Positions 53,325 to 61,675 of a stretch of 64,000 bases of DNA are shown in pieces. Source of the stretch: Archangium sp. GTDB lineage: Bacteria > Myxococcota > Myxococcia > Myxococcales > Myxococcaceae. The position numbers were made by a program, and so were the translations under genes. The notes under the pieces are model-generated. The model had not been told where the DNA came from. It did not search any database and saw only the letters and a list, made by a program, of their open reading frames with translations. The DNA lies in NCBI GenBank assembly GCA_030681645.1, contig JAUXRX010000016.1, positions 1 to 64,000 of the forward strand, in the 5' to 3' direction. Positions within the stretch are counted from its first letter, which is position 1. Every line of letters starts with the position of its first letter.

Positions 53325-53545
53325 TGGTTAACCTCGACGCACTCATCCGCGGCGCAGTCGCCTCGTTGCTGTTCTCCGTCATCGGCATTCTCGTCTTCGT
53401 GGCGGGCTTCTTCGTGGTGCGCAAGCTCCTGCCCTTCGACGTGCACAAGGAGCTCGAGGTCGACCAGAACACCGCGGTCGGCCTGGTGGTGGCCAGCTTC
53501 ATCCTCGGCCTGGCCTTCATCGTGGGGATGTCCATTCACGGGTGA
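53324..53545 (+). CDS. DUF350 family small membrane protein
   Basis: 73 residues from ATG 53324 (MVNLDALIRGA). Two transmembrane helices (AVASLLFSVIGILVFVAGFFVV and VGLVVASFILGLAFIVGMSI) flank the conserved RKLLPFDVHKELEVDQNTAVG loop (quoted in part: KELEVDQNTAVG), the DUF350 signature. The frame is open far upstream, but translational coupling to the 53-aa gene fixes the start. DUF350 proteins such as YjfL are paired with DUF4178-type proteins and are of unknown function. Confidence 0.85.
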   Translation: MVNLDALIRGAVASLLFSVIGILVFVAGFFVVRKLLPFDVHKELEVDQNTAVGLVVASFILGLAFIVGMSIHG

Positions 53546-53550
53546 CCCCC

Positions 53551-53596
53551 CCGTTCACCCCGAGCGGAGTCGAGGGGCCGAGCCGAGTCGAGGGAG
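53551..53596. repeat. dispersed repeat, family B, with partial second copy
   Basis: CCGTTCACCCCGAGCGGAGT plus cgagggg at 53551-53577, then a partial copy (ccgagtcgagggag). It begins right after the DUF350 stop and occupies the 5' region of the next gene, whose long open frame it would encode as TPSGVEGPSRVEGA. Confidence 0.85.
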
Positions 53597-53634
53597 CCCG
53601 CAACTTCCCCGCCGCCCGCGTGTTGAGCCCTTCA

Positions 53635-54684
53635 GTGCCCCGACGCGCGCTCCTGCTGGTGCTGGTCGCCGCCCCGTGCCTGGCCCACGACGTGTCCGTC
53701 GACGTGAGCGGCATGAGCACCGTGGCCAGCGCCGACAACCCGCGCACCGGCTCGCTGGGCTTCGGCCTCTCGGGCTCGTACGACTTGAACGACGCCTGGT
53801 CGCTGATGGGCATGGCGGTGCTCACGCGCGATCTCGCCACCCGCACCCCTGAAGCGTCCAGCCCGGGCAGCAACGTCTGGCTCTTCAGCCTCGGCGCGAT
53901 GTGGCTGCCCACCGACTCGTTGATGACGATGCTCACCCTGACGGCCAGCCCGCCGGTCGAGCAGTTCAACGCGACCACGGTGGCGGTGCCGCCGCCGCTG
54001 CTCGAGATGTTCCCGCAGCTGCCTCCCACCATCGACGCCACCATCGCCAGCCGCACCTCGAGCTTCGGCGCCATGTGGAACGGGCTGTGGAGCTCGAGCG
54101 GCCTGTCGGGGTTCGAGCACACCGTCGACGTCACGCTGGGCTTCACCCGCTTCAACGTCATCCAGCGCGCGGTGGTGCCCGACACCTTCGCCGGCCGGCT
54201 GCTGCAGCGCGGGTGCGCGGAAGGAAGGCCCGTCGACGTGTGCCCGCTGGTGCTGGGGGTGGCGTCGCCGCTGTGGCAGGGCCGCTTCGGCGCCGGCTAC
54301 ACCGCCACCGTCCTGCAGAAGACCGACGTGGGCCTCGACGCGACGTACTTCCTCTACGACAAGCCGCCCACCGAGGTGGGCTACTTCTCCCTCGTCTCGC
54401 TGGGCCGCGAGGTGGGGAGCGGCGTGCCCGTGCTGCCCGTGCAGCTCTCGCTGCGGCCCCACGTCTCACACCGCTTCGGCCCGGTGACGGTGAAGCTGGG
54501 CTACCAGTACGGGCTCTACACCGAGGGGCTGGGCGCGCTGCACGCGTTGACGGCGAAGGTGAGCTGGAAGGTGACGAAGCGCTGGCGGCTCTCGCTCGCG
54601 CTCACCGGGCAGCTCGATCTGGCCGGGGGCGTGGCGAGCAATCGCGGCGGGCAGGCGCTGTTGGGCGTGCTCTACGCCTGGTGA
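53635..54684 (+). CDS. secreted outer-membrane barrel-like protein
   Basis: 349 residues from GTG 53635, chosen because it starts a clean signal peptide (PRRALLLVLVAAPCLAHD) and leaves the repeat outside the gene; the frame is open to 53542. The mature part has many amphipathic strands (GSLGFGLSGSYDLNDAWSLMGMAVLTRDL, WRLSLALTGQLDLAGGVASN) and ends in LLGVLYAW with an aromatic last residue, typical of outer-membrane beta-barrels (about 16 strands by length). Function unknown. Confidence 0.65.
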   Translation: MPRRALLLVLVAAPCLAHDVSVDVSGMSTVASADNPRTGSLGFGLSGSYDLNDAWSLMGMAVLTRDLATRTPEASSPGSNVWLFSLGAMWLPTDSLMTMLTLTASPPVEQFNATTVAVPPPLLEMFPQLPPTIDATIASRTSSFGAMWNGLWSSSGLSGFEHTVDVTLGFTRFNVIQRAVVPDTFAGRLLQRGCAEGRPVDVCPLVLGVASPLWQGRFGAGYTATVLQKTDVGLDATYFLYDKPPTEVGYFSLVSLGREVGSGVPVLPVQLSLRPHVSHRFGPVTVKLGYQYGLYTEGLGALHALTAKVSWKVTKRWRLSLALTGQLDLAGGVASNRGGQALLGVLYAW

Positions 54685-54690
54685 CGCTCC

Positions 54691-55296
54691 ATGATGCGTC
54701 CCATGCTCGAGTTCTGGTTCGACTTCGCCAGCAGCTATTCGTACGTCGCCTCGCAGCGCGTGGAGGCTCTGTGCAAGGAAGCGGGCGTGCCGATGCGCTG
54801 GCGGCCCTTCCTGCTCGGGCCCCTCTTCACCGCGCAGCTGGGCATCAAGGACTCGCCCTTCAACACGCAGCCGGTGCGTGGCCGCTACATGTGGCGTGAC
54901 GTGGAGCGGCTCTGCGAGAAGTACGGGCTGCCCTTCAAGAGGCCCGAGACCTTCCCCCAGCGCAGCATCCTCGCGGCGCGGGTGGCCTGCGTGGCGTTGG
55001 AGAAGCCGTGGTGTGCCGACTTCATTCGCGGCGTGTTCCGGGCGGAGTTCGGTGAAGGCAGGGACATCGCCACCCACGCCGTGCTCGGTGACGTGCTCTC
55101 GTCGATCGGCGTCGACCCGGCGAAGGTCTTCCCCGAAGCCGAGCTCGACCCGGTGAAGCGGCAGCTGCGCGCGTTCACCGACGAGGCGACGGCGCTGGGC
55201 GTCTTCGGCGCGCCCAACGCGGTCGTCGGCAAGGAACTGTTCTTCGGCCAGGACCGCCTCGAAGACGCGATCGCCTGGGCGAAGAAGCACCCCTGA
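54691..55296 (+). CDS. 2-hydroxychromene-2-carboxylate isomerase-like (DsbA fold) protein
   Basis: 201 residues from ATG 54691 (or ATG 54694/54703). LEFWFDFASSYSYVASQRVEAL, FLLGPLF, NTQPVRGRYMWRDVERLCEKYGLPF, and C-terminal ALGVFGAPNAVVGKELFFGQDRLEDA match the HCCA isomerase / GST-kappa branch of the DsbA superfamily. The Ser in the FDFASSYSY motif replaces a CxxC, so it is a glutathione-dependent isomerase type, not a disulfide oxidase. Natural substrate unknown; no naphthalene pathway is nearby. Confidence 0.85.
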   Translation: MMRPMLEFWFDFASSYSYVASQRVEALCKEAGVPMRWRPFLLGPLFTAQLGIKDSPFNTQPVRGRYMWRDVERLCEKYGLPFKRPETFPQRSILAARVACVALEKPWCADFIRGVFRAEFGEGRDIATHAVLGDVLSSIGVDPAKVFPEAELDPVKRQLRAFTDEATALGVFGAPNAVVGKELFFGQDRLEDAIAWAKKHP

Positions 55297-55300
55297 GTCT

Positions 55301-55340
55301 CCCTCTCCCTGCGAAGCGGGGAGAGGGCGGGGTGAGGGGC
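55301..55340. repeat. dispersed palindromic repeat, family A (convergent junction)
   Basis: Core CCCTCTCCC-TGCGAAGC-GGGGAGAGGG at 55301-55327 then CGGGGTGAGGGGC, between convergent stops at 55296 and 55348. Confidence 0.88.
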
Positions 55341-55347
55341 GAACGAA

Positions 55348-55782
55348 TCAGCCAGGCGTCTGACAAGCCTCCTGCACCGCCTGCATCATGCGCGCGCAGT
55401 CCTGGTCCTGGGCCCTGCCCTTCGCGACGCAGCGCTCCACCGCCCAGGTGGCCGAGAGCATGATCTCCGAGCGAGGGGGCACGCCCTCGCAGAACCCGGC
55501 GGGACGCGCGGCCTTCCCGAGGCACGCCTTGAGGAAGAGCTTGTGCTCGGCCTGGTCGACGATGCCGTTGCGCTCGCCGAGGCGGCGCAGCGCTTCATCG
55601 ACGCACTCGTTCGAGTCGTGCTGGTACGCGAACGCCGAGCCTTCCTTCTTGGCGCGTTCGCCCACGCCCTTGAGCTTGTCCTTGTTCTCGTTGAACCAGA
55701 AGTAGGCACCAGCGCTGCTGAGCCCGCACAGCAGCACCATCACACCGACCAGCGCGAGCACGACCTTGAGCCAGGTGGGCAC
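55348..55782 (-). CDS. membrane-anchored Cys-containing hypothetical protein
   Basis: 144 residues from ATG 55782. One N-terminal helix (VVLALVGVMVLLCGLSSAGAYFW, about 7-29) anchors an extracytoplasmic helical domain with five cysteines (NECVDEALRRLG, KACLGKAARPAGFC, ERCVAKG, QDCARMM, EACQTPG) that are likely disulfide-paired. No family recognised. Flanked on both sides by dispersed repeats. Confidence 0.65.
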   Translation of the reverse strand: MPTWLKVVLALVGVMVLLCGLSSAGAYFWFNENKDKLKGVGERAKKEGSAFAYQHDSNECVDEALRRLGERNGIVDQAEHKLFLKACLGKAARPAGFCEGVPPRSEIMLSATWAVERCVAKGRAQDQDCARMMQAVQEACQTPG

Positions 55783-55789
55783 AGTGACT

Positions 55790-55851
55790 CCCTCTCCCCG
55801 AGGGGGAACGGCGGACTCGCGCCTCGAGGGAGGGCCGGTTCGGGGAGAGGG
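55790..55851. repeat. composite dispersed repeat (family A variant)
   Basis: CCCTCTCCCC joined to GGCGGACTCGCGCCTCGAGG and closing with CGGGGAGAGGG, just upstream of the 55782 start. It shares its middle with the copy inside the helicase at 34838-34863. Confidence 0.75.
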
Positions 55852-55895
55852 CCAGCCTACTCTGAAGGAAGGGCGGCGACGGCGCGGGTGCGACG

Positions 55896-55935
55896 GCCCC
55901 TCACCCCGCCCTCTCCCCGCTTTGCAGGGAGAGGG
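55896..55935. repeat. dispersed palindromic repeat, family A
   Basis: CCCCTCACCCCG arm and core CCCTCTCCCC-GCTTTGC-AGGGAGAGGG (55909-55935), five bases beyond the minus-strand gene end at 55940. Confidence 0.85.
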
Positions 55936-55939
55936 AGGC

Positions 55940-56170
55940 CTACTTGCGGTGAGGGCGCGGCGCCGACGGGCGTGGTCCGGGCAGCTCGGCGAGCCTGCGG
56001 GTGATCAGCGCCTTGGGCAGCATCGAGGGGCGCAGCTCCAACACCGCCGCGAAGTACCGCGCCTGCGCCTCGCTCGCGTAGCTCAGCTCGGCTGATTCCC
56101 CCGCGGAGGACTGGACCTGCACCGTCCACTGCTTCTGCTTGCGAATCACTGCGGTGGACGTCCAGTTCAT
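55940..56170 (-). CDS. small hypothetical protein
   Basis: 76 residues from ATG 56170, supported by AGGAGG seven bases upstream; the longer frame to 56260 lacks this. The first 50 residues form short strands (AVIRKQKQWTVQVQSSAGESAELSY, quoted in part: KQKQWTVQVQSSAG) and a helix (SEAQARYFAAVLEL); the C-terminus is basic and Pro-rich (GPRPSAPRPHRK). No family recognised. Divergent from the heme-motif protein across 180 bp. Confidence 0.55.
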   Translation of the reverse strand: MNWTSTAVIRKQKQWTVQVQSSAGESAELSYASEAQARYFAAVLELRPSMLPKALITRRLAELPGPRPSAPRPHRK

Positions 56171-56220
56171 GAATGCGCCTCCTGCGGGAACAGCGCGCAT
56201 CATGCCTGTAGCGGTCGACT

Positions 56221-56312
56221 CCGAAAGTTTTCGGCCAGGCCCTTCGACGCCGCTCGCCACGCCCCCGGTTCCACGCGGAGAAAATTCACGCCGCGAAGAT
56301 CTTTTCTTCGCG
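56221..56312. promoter_or_regulatory. two inverted repeats upstream of the heme-motif gene
   Basis: CCGAAA-GT-TTTCGG lies at 56221-56234. An 8-bp-stem hairpin, CGCGAAGA / TCTTCGCG with a TCTTT loop, lies at 56292-56312, 38 bases before the ATG at 56351. The region is AT-richer than its surroundings, consistent with promoter and operator. Confidence 0.4.
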
Positions 56313-56350
56313 CGCGCCGTTCGAGTCCTCCCACTTCAGGAGGAAATCTC

Positions 56351-58210
56351 ATGCCCCGTCAGCTGGCCATGGCGCTCGTGTGCCTGTTCGCCGTTCCCGC
56401 AGTCGCCGCTCCGCCCGCGTTGACCGTCTGCAAGCGGCCCGAGGTCGCGGCCACCAGCAACCGCCAGGGTGACGCGAAGGCGCGCGAGGCCGCGCACAAG
56501 GGCTTCACCTATCTCGCCGCCGCTTCCATCGCGTGGACGAAGGCGAACCAGTGCTTCGGTTGCCACGTGCAAGCCGTCACCATGGAAGCGCTCACCGCCG
56601 CGCGCCACCACCAGTACGACGTCGACCCGAAGGACATCGACGCCATGGTGGCCGCGCTGTCCCGCGGCGTCACCGCCGGTGGGCACGCCACGGGCGTGGC
56701 CTTCGAGGGCGCCGCGTGGGCCCGCTACGACAAGTACATGGACGACAAGCAGACGAAGCAGCTGCTTCAGTACGCCGACGAGCTGATGCGCATTCAGGCC
56801 GAAGACGGCTCCATCGTCGACGACGACGCGCGGCTGCCCATCACCGGCGGCACCATGCAGACCACCTTCCAGGCCGCGCAGACCTGGCGCCAGGCGTACG
56901 CGCGCACGGCGAACGACCGGTACCTCTCGCCCATGCGCAAGGCCGAGCGCTTCCTCACCCGGCGCTCGGAGAGCTGGAAGACCGCCGAGGGCGTCTACGT
57001 GCAGGACCTCTCGTTCGCGCTGCTCGGGCTCGCCTCTGCCGGGGTGACGCGCAGTGAGCCCGCCTCGACCCGCCTGCAGCGGATGATCCTCTCCCGCCAG
57101 AACAAGGACGGCGGCTGGGCGCTCGACGGAAAGAACAGCGACGCGTTCGCCACCGGCCAGGCCATCTACACCCTCAAGGTCGCGGGCTTCTCCGACAGCG
57201 ACCCCGCCATCGCCAGCGCGCTGGCCTTCCTCCTGAGCAAGCAGAGCCCCGACGGCGCGTGGCGCACCGCGAAGAGCGGGCAGAACGGCAGCGAGAAGGG
57301 CGAGACGATGTGGGCGGTGCTCGGGCTGGTCACCGTCGACGTCGCCAGCATCGCCGTCAGCGGCCTCACCGACGGCCAGCACGTGTCCGACACCGTGACG
57401 GTCGACGCGAGCGCGCTCGACAACCAGTCGGGAGGCATCGCCGAGCTCTCGCTCTCGGTCGACGACGTGAAGGTCGCCGTCGAGTGCGGCCCGAAGCTGC
57501 GCTTCGGCTGGGACACCACGAAGCTCACCGCCGGCAAGCACGTGGTCGACGTGGTGGCGCTCAACGGCAAGGGCAAGCAGAGCCGCCGCCGCCTCGAGGT
57601 GTTCGCGGGCGACGTGTTCCTCACCGAGGTGGGCGCGGTGTTCGACGACGCCACGCAGCAGACGAAGGTGAGCCTGCGCAACATCGCCGACCCGAAGCAC
57701 CAGGGTCAGGTCGAGGTCGAGTTCTGGAGCCTCGAAGAGAAGAAGGACACCCCGAAGGCGCGCGTCTTCACCACCAGCGTGAAGGCCGAGCCCGGCGCGA
57801 CGCAGCTCTCGTGGGACGGGAAGGACGAGAAGAAGGCCCAGCTGCCCCGTGGCCGCTACCTGGCGAAGGTGAGCTTCAAGGACGCGAAGGGCGGGGTGCG
57901 GCAGACCGAGTCGGCGCTCTTCCTCCACGACAGCGACCGGGTGCAGCGTGAGACCTACGGAGAGGTCGAGGGCAACCTGAAGCTCGGCGCGCTCGGCATC
58001 GGCAGCAGCAACACCTTCGTCGACCTCGTGGACGACGACGGCAAGGTCATCCAGAGCGCGCGCTCGACCGAGCAGGGGAACTACCGCTTCAAGAACGTGA
58101 CCCCCGGCAAGTACAAGGTGCGCGCCCGCAAGGAAGGGTACGCCCCGCGCGAGCAGGACATCTCCACCAGCGCGAACGCGCCTGCCACCAAGGCCGACAT
58201 GGCCTGGTGA
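56351..58210 (+). CDS. secreted toroid-repeat protein with c-type heme motif
   Basis: 619 residues from ATG 56351 with AGGAGG eight bases upstream. Signal peptide MPRQLAMALVCLFAVPAVAA. A heme-attachment motif CFGCH (68-72) follows. Alpha-toroid repeats with QW-like motifs occupy about 95-330 (SRQNKDGGWALDG, SKQSPDGAWRT), as in squalene-hopene cyclase/prenyltransferase-fold proteins. Ig-like strands (about 335-500) and a carboxypeptidase-regulatory-like domain (GNYRFKNVTPGKYKVRARKEGY) close the protein. The cyclase DxDD acid is not evident, so catalysis is doubtful; a redox-sensing or binding role is possible. Confidence 0.75.
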   Translation: MPRQLAMALVCLFAVPAVAAPPALTVCKRPEVAATSNRQGDAKAREAAHKGFTYLAAASIAWTKANQCFGCHVQAVTMEALTAARHHQYDVDPKDIDAMVAALSRGVTAGGHATGVAFEGAAWARYDKYMDDKQTKQLLQYADELMRIQAEDGSIVDDDARLPITGGTMQTTFQAAQTWRQAYARTANDRYLSPMRKAERFLTRRSESWKTAEGVYVQDLSFALLGLASAGVTRSEPASTRLQRMILSRQNKDGGWALDGKNSDAFATGQAIYTLKVAGFSDSDPAIASALAFLLSKQSPDGAWRTAKSGQNGSEKGETMWAVLGLVTVDVASIAVSGLTDGQHVSDTVTVDASALDNQSGGIAELSLSVDDVKVAVECGPKLRFGWDTTKLTAGKHVVDVVALNGKGKQSRRRLEVFAGDVFLTEVGAVFDDATQQTKVSLRNIADPKHQGQVEVEFWSLEEKKDTPKARVFTTSVKAEPGATQLSWDGKDEKKAQLPRGRYLAKVSFKDAKGGVRQTESALFLHDSDRVQRETYGEVEGNLKLGALGIGSSNTFVDLVDDDGKVIQSARSTEQGNYRFKNVTPGKYKVRARKEGYAPREQDISTSANAPATKADMAW

Positions 58211-58246
58211 TCATCCTCGGCGCCGCCGGGTGTATCCTCCCGGGCG

Positions 58247-60367
58247 ATGCCGACACGGACCCTGCTCGTCGCGGTGCTGCTCACGCTCGGCTGCGCTCCG
58301 AAGCCCGGGCTGGAGCTCAACCGCGATCGCCTCGACTTCGGCGAGGTCGAGGTCGGCGGCACGTACCGCGCAGCCGTCGTGCTCACCAACCCGGGCGAAG
58401 CGAGCCTGAAGCTCGACGGCATCAGCCTCGTCTCGCCGCTCTCCGAACTCGAGCTCGAGGGGCTCCCGCTCGCGGGTGTCGAGCCGGGTGGGACAGCCGT
58501 GGTCCGGGTCGTCTACCGCCCGGTGGCAGAAGGAACGGTGAGCGCGGTGCTCCGCATCGCCGCCGCAGACGGCAAGGGCCCGCGCGAGCTGCCAGTCGTG
58601 GGCCGGGCCGCGATCCTGAGCGCCGCCGTGCAGCCGGAGCCGGGGGCGAGCTGTCCGGGTGTTGCAGGGTCGATCGACTTCGGCGCCGTGACGAACGGCG
58701 ATGCGGGCATTCGGCTGGTGACGGTCGAGTCGACGGGCACGGGGAGCATCGCGATGCTCAAGGCGACCTTCTCGCCCCCCGACGCCGGCTTCACCGTCGC
58801 GGGCCTCGCCGCGGCCCGCTCGCTCGCGCCGGGCCAGCGCGCCACCTTCACCGTGCGCTACGACCCGACGCTCCCGGGCCCGCAGTCGGGCACCCTCACC
58901 CTCGAGACGAACTCGTTCCTCGTGCCGCGAATCGAGATCCCCATCTGCGGCACCGGCCTGGTGCCGGTGCTGTGCGCGTCGCCCGCGAACCTCGCGTTCG
59001 GAGCCGTCGCCCCCGGCACGTCGAGCACCGTTCAGCTCACGGCGACGAGCTGCGGAAACCTCCCCGTGACGCTGCGGAGCGCGCTCATCGTTCCCGACAC
59101 CGCCACGGTGGGCGGGTTCAGCCTCGCGCCGTCACAGGTCCTCCCGCAGACGCTCGAGCCCGGCCAGAGCACGCTCATCGACGTGCGCTTCGACTCGACC
59201 TCCGCCCTCACCGCGCGGAGCAAGGTGCAGCTCACCTCGTCGTCTCCGGTGACGCCGGCCCTCTTCCTGCCAGCGGGCGCCAACCTCCCTCCGCCCTGCA
59301 ACGCCACCTTCGGCCCGACCTCCTTGCACTTCTACAAGGACCTCGCGGCGTCGCAGCCGGTGAGCCTCACCAACAAGGGGAATACCGATTGCCTCATCGA
59401 GCGCGTCGAGTTCCTCCCCGCAGGGGCCGACTTCGTCCTCGAGCGCCCGCTGCAGCTGCCGGCGGTGCTCGCGGCACGCTCGACGATGGAGTTCACGGTG
59501 AACTACGTGCCGCCGGGTACGGCGAACACCCCGACGAACGCCACCCTCGAGCTCGAGCTCGACTGGGTGCACGAGGTGCAGCTGCGCGGTGACCCGCGCC
59601 CCCCGACGGGTTGTCACCTCGTGCCGCACGTGAGGGCGATCGACTTCGGCCTGGTCGCGCCGGTGGGCACCCCGAGCCGCGAGCTGCGCCTCACCAACGT
59701 CGGGAGCGACCCGTGCACCATTCATGGCATCACCTTCGACACGCCGGGCTTCTCGAGCTTCAACCCCACCACGACGGTGCCTCCGCAGGGCCAGACCCTC
59801 ATCACCATCGGGTACGTGGGGCCCACCATCACGGCGAGGATGACCATCTCGAGCAGCGACGAGGATCAACCGCAGCTCACGCTGCCCGTCGTCACCGGCC
59901 ACGTTCGTTGCGACCCGAACTGTGCGTGCACGGCCGGGCAGACGCCCACCTTCTGGCGCTTCTCCGGCAGCGTGGGGAGCGCGGTGACGCCTTCCGGCAA
60001 CACCACCGTGGGCGCCTACATGGAGAGCTGCGACCCGAAGCGCTGCGCCGCTGGCGAGGTCGCCGTGGAGGTCGACCGTGGGGTGATCGAGTGCGCGGGC
60101 GTGCCGCCCGATTGTGCGGCAGGCACCAGCTTCGAGCTCCAGGGCCGGGAATGGGCCTGCGTGCCCTGCGCGCTCATCGTGCAGTACGGCAGCATCTTCT
60201 CGGGCGAGCGGGCGTGCGCGCCGCTGCCGAACCTGAGCTGTGGCTCGGGTCTGTCGCCCACCTTCGACGCGAAGGGGAAGGCGTGGCGCTGCATCTCGAC
60301 CTGCGACAACGGGCTGTACGATCAACGCACCCTGGCCAACGGCACGCTCGTCTGCATCCCCTGTTGA
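58247..60367 (+). CDS. ASH (ASPM-SPD-2-Hydin) domain lipoprotein
   Basis: 706 residues from ATG 58247. Lipobox LLTLGC (Cys 16). At least five ASH/Ig-like domains of about 100 residues each start with a [L/I]DFG.V..G segment (LDFGEVEVGGTYRAAVVLTN, IDFGAVTNGDAG, LAFGAVAPGTSST, IDFGLVAPVGTPSRELRLTN). The last 150 residues are a Cys-rich tail (CDPNCACTAGQTP, CDPKRCAAGEV). Surface-exposed scaffold typical of myxobacteria; partner unknown. Confidence 0.82.
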   Translation: MPTRTLLVAVLLTLGCAPKPGLELNRDRLDFGEVEVGGTYRAAVVLTNPGEASLKLDGISLVSPLSELELEGLPLAGVEPGGTAVVRVVYRPVAEGTVSAVLRIAAADGKGPRELPVVGRAAILSAAVQPEPGASCPGVAGSIDFGAVTNGDAGIRLVTVESTGTGSIAMLKATFSPPDAGFTVAGLAAARSLAPGQRATFTVRYDPTLPGPQSGTLTLETNSFLVPRIEIPICGTGLVPVLCASPANLAFGAVAPGTSSTVQLTATSCGNLPVTLRSALIVPDTATVGGFSLAPSQVLPQTLEPGQSTLIDVRFDSTSALTARSKVQLTSSSPVTPALFLPAGANLPPPCNATFGPTSLHFYKDLAASQPVSLTNKGNTDCLIERVEFLPAGADFVLERPLQLPAVLAARSTMEFTVNYVPPGTANTPTNATLELELDWVHEVQLRGDPRPPTGCHLVPHVRAIDFGLVAPVGTPSRELRLTNVGSDPCTIHGITFDTPGFSSFNPTTTVPPQGQTLITIGYVGPTITARMTISSSDEDQPQLTLPVVTGHVRCDPNCACTAGQTPTFWRFSGSVGSAVTPSGNTTVGAYMESCDPKRCAAGEVAVEVDRGVIECAGVPPDCAAGTSFELQGREWACVPCALIVQYGSIFSGERACAPLPNLSCGSGLSPTFDAKGKAWRCISTCDNGLYDQRTLANGTLVCIPC

Positions 60368-60369
60368 CT

Positions 60370-60410
60370 CCCTCTCCCTGCGCAGCGGGGAGAGGGTTGG
60401 GGTGAGGGGC
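60370..60410. repeat. dispersed palindromic repeat, family A (convergent junction)
   Basis: Core CCCTCTCCC-TGCGCAGC-GGGGAGAGGG (60370-60396) with a TTGGGGTGAGGGGC arm, between convergent stops at 60367 and 60427. Confidence 0.88.
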
Positions 60411-60426
60411 CCTCCATGCCGGGCCT

Positions 60427-61068
60427 CTAGCTGAGGCGCGCGAGGAGCGCCGACAGGCTGGGAAGCACGTCGACGCCGCAGCGAGAGAGGCGCTCGCCCG
60501 ATTGGTGGCCGCTGGGCACGAGCAAGCACCTCACCCCCAGCGCGCGGGCGACCTCGACGTCGTGGTCAGTGTCGCCCACCAGCACGGTGCGCAGAGGGTC
60601 GACCCCGCTGCGTTGCATCCACTGCTGGCCGACCTCGATCTTCCCCGCGGCGTAGTGATCGTCGAGACCGACCAGCGCCTCGAAGTGCGCGTGCACGTCG
60701 AGCCGCCGCGCCTGCGCCTCGAGCCGCGCCTGCTGGCTGGCCGAGAGCACGCTCTGCCTGAGCCCCAGAGAGGCGAGCCCCTCGAGCGTGCCCCGCGCGT
60801 CGTCGCGCAGCGAGCAGGCCGCCTCACGCGCGGCGTAGCCTTCGATGAACTCGGTGCCGATGACCTCGAAGGTCTCGCGCTCGAAGTCGAAGCCGAGGTC
60901 GCGGTAGTAGTCGCGCACGGGGAAGCGGAAGGCGTCGGCGTAGCTCTGCGCGGTGAGCGGCGGGAGCCTGCGGCGCGCGAGCACCTCGTTCATCACCTCG
61001 ACGCAGAGCGCGGCGTCGTCGAGCAGCGTGCCGTTCCAGTCCCAGATGACGTGTGTGGTCGATGACAT
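60427..61068 (-). CDS. HAD-superfamily phosphatase (phosphoglycolate phosphatase-like)
   Basis: 213 residues from ATG 61068 (MSSTTHVIWDWNG). HAD motif I DWNGTLLDD (nucleophile Asp replaced in the usual DxD by DWN), motif II SVLSAS, motif III Lys in YAAGKIEVGQ, and motif IV VGDTDHDVEVA. A cap domain fills about 20-85. In motif I the second Asp of DxDxT is Asn, as in some phosphoglycolate-phosphatase-like family members, so catalytic strength is uncertain. Likely acts on a small phosphometabolite. Confidence 0.78.
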   Translation of the reverse strand: MSSTTHVIWDWNGTLLDDAALCVEVMNEVLARRRLPPLTAQSYADAFRFPVRDYYRDLGFDFERETFEVIGTEFIEGYAAREAACSLRDDARGTLEGLASLGLRQSVLSASQQARLEAQARRLDVHAHFEALVGLDDHYAAGKIEVGQQWMQRSGVDPLRTVLVGDTDHDVEVARALGVRCLLVPSGHQSGERLSRCGVDVLPSLSALLARLS

Positions 61069-61363
61069 GGTTGTCCCGCGGGAGATTGTTCCCCGGGGAC
61101 CATAAGAAAGGTTTTCACCTTGAGTTGCACTGCAGTGCGGGGGCCTGGCCAGATCGCCGGTCTCGCCCGCGTCGCGGTGCCTATGTCGAGCAGCATCAAG
61201 CCTGTGCATGTCCGCGGTCTGCTCGAACCGGACACGGCGTCGGCGTTCTGTCGTCTCGGGAGGCCTGTTCACCAGCGGGCGCGAGAACGACGATCACTTC
61301 ATGAAACCCCTCCGGCCAGGAGAAAACTGAGAACAGAAGTGTGACCCCGTCGGCGCCTGGCCG
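61069..61363. promoter_or_regulatory. intergenic region with short palindromes upstream of the HAD gene
   Basis: 295 bp without a convincing gene. It holds two perfect palindromes, TCCCCGGGGA (61090-61099) and GCACTGCAGTGC (61127-61138), with a short AT-richer stretch between them. These could be regulator sites for the HAD gene. Confidence 0.3.
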
Positions 61364-61648
61364 TCAATGGGGGGCCCGCGTTGTTCCGCCGAGAAAGTCG
61401 ATGAGGCGCTCTCGGCAGGTGTCGCACATCACGCCACTTCGTTCCCAATGCACCTGGTCTTCCCAGTGGCCGGGGTCGTCGGGGCCGTGCTCGAGCTGGG
61501 TGAGGAGCGCGTTCATTTCGTCGGCCGTGCCGGCGCCGGTGGTGTCGACGGCGTCCTGCTCGCCTTCGATGGCGACTGCGAAGCGGTAGTACGGCTCGGC
61601 CGGCTCGAGGGTCCGTTCGCAGGAGGCGCACTGGCGGGGCGGCGGCAC
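61364..61648 (-). CDS. small Cys-motif hypothetical protein
   Basis: 94 residues, start GTG 61648. A zinc-ribbon-like arrangement pairs N-terminal CASC (7-10) with C-terminal CDTC (about 75-78) across an acidic middle (DEMNALLTQLEHGPDDPGHWEDQ). Perhaps a metal-binding cytosolic protein. Start site lacks a strong ribosome-binding site. Confidence 0.5.
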   Translation of the reverse strand: MPPPRQCASCERTLEPAEPYYRFAVAIEGEQDAVDTTGAGTADEMNALLTQLEHGPDDPGHWEDQVHWERSGVMCDTCRERLIDFLGGTTRAPH

Positions 61649-61675
61649 GGGCGCGAGTGTACTGACTTGCCAGCG

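Noticed and set aside
53542..53634. Upstream extension of the barrel-like gene to 53542
   Set aside because: The extension is encoded by a dispersed repeat and would bury the signal peptide.
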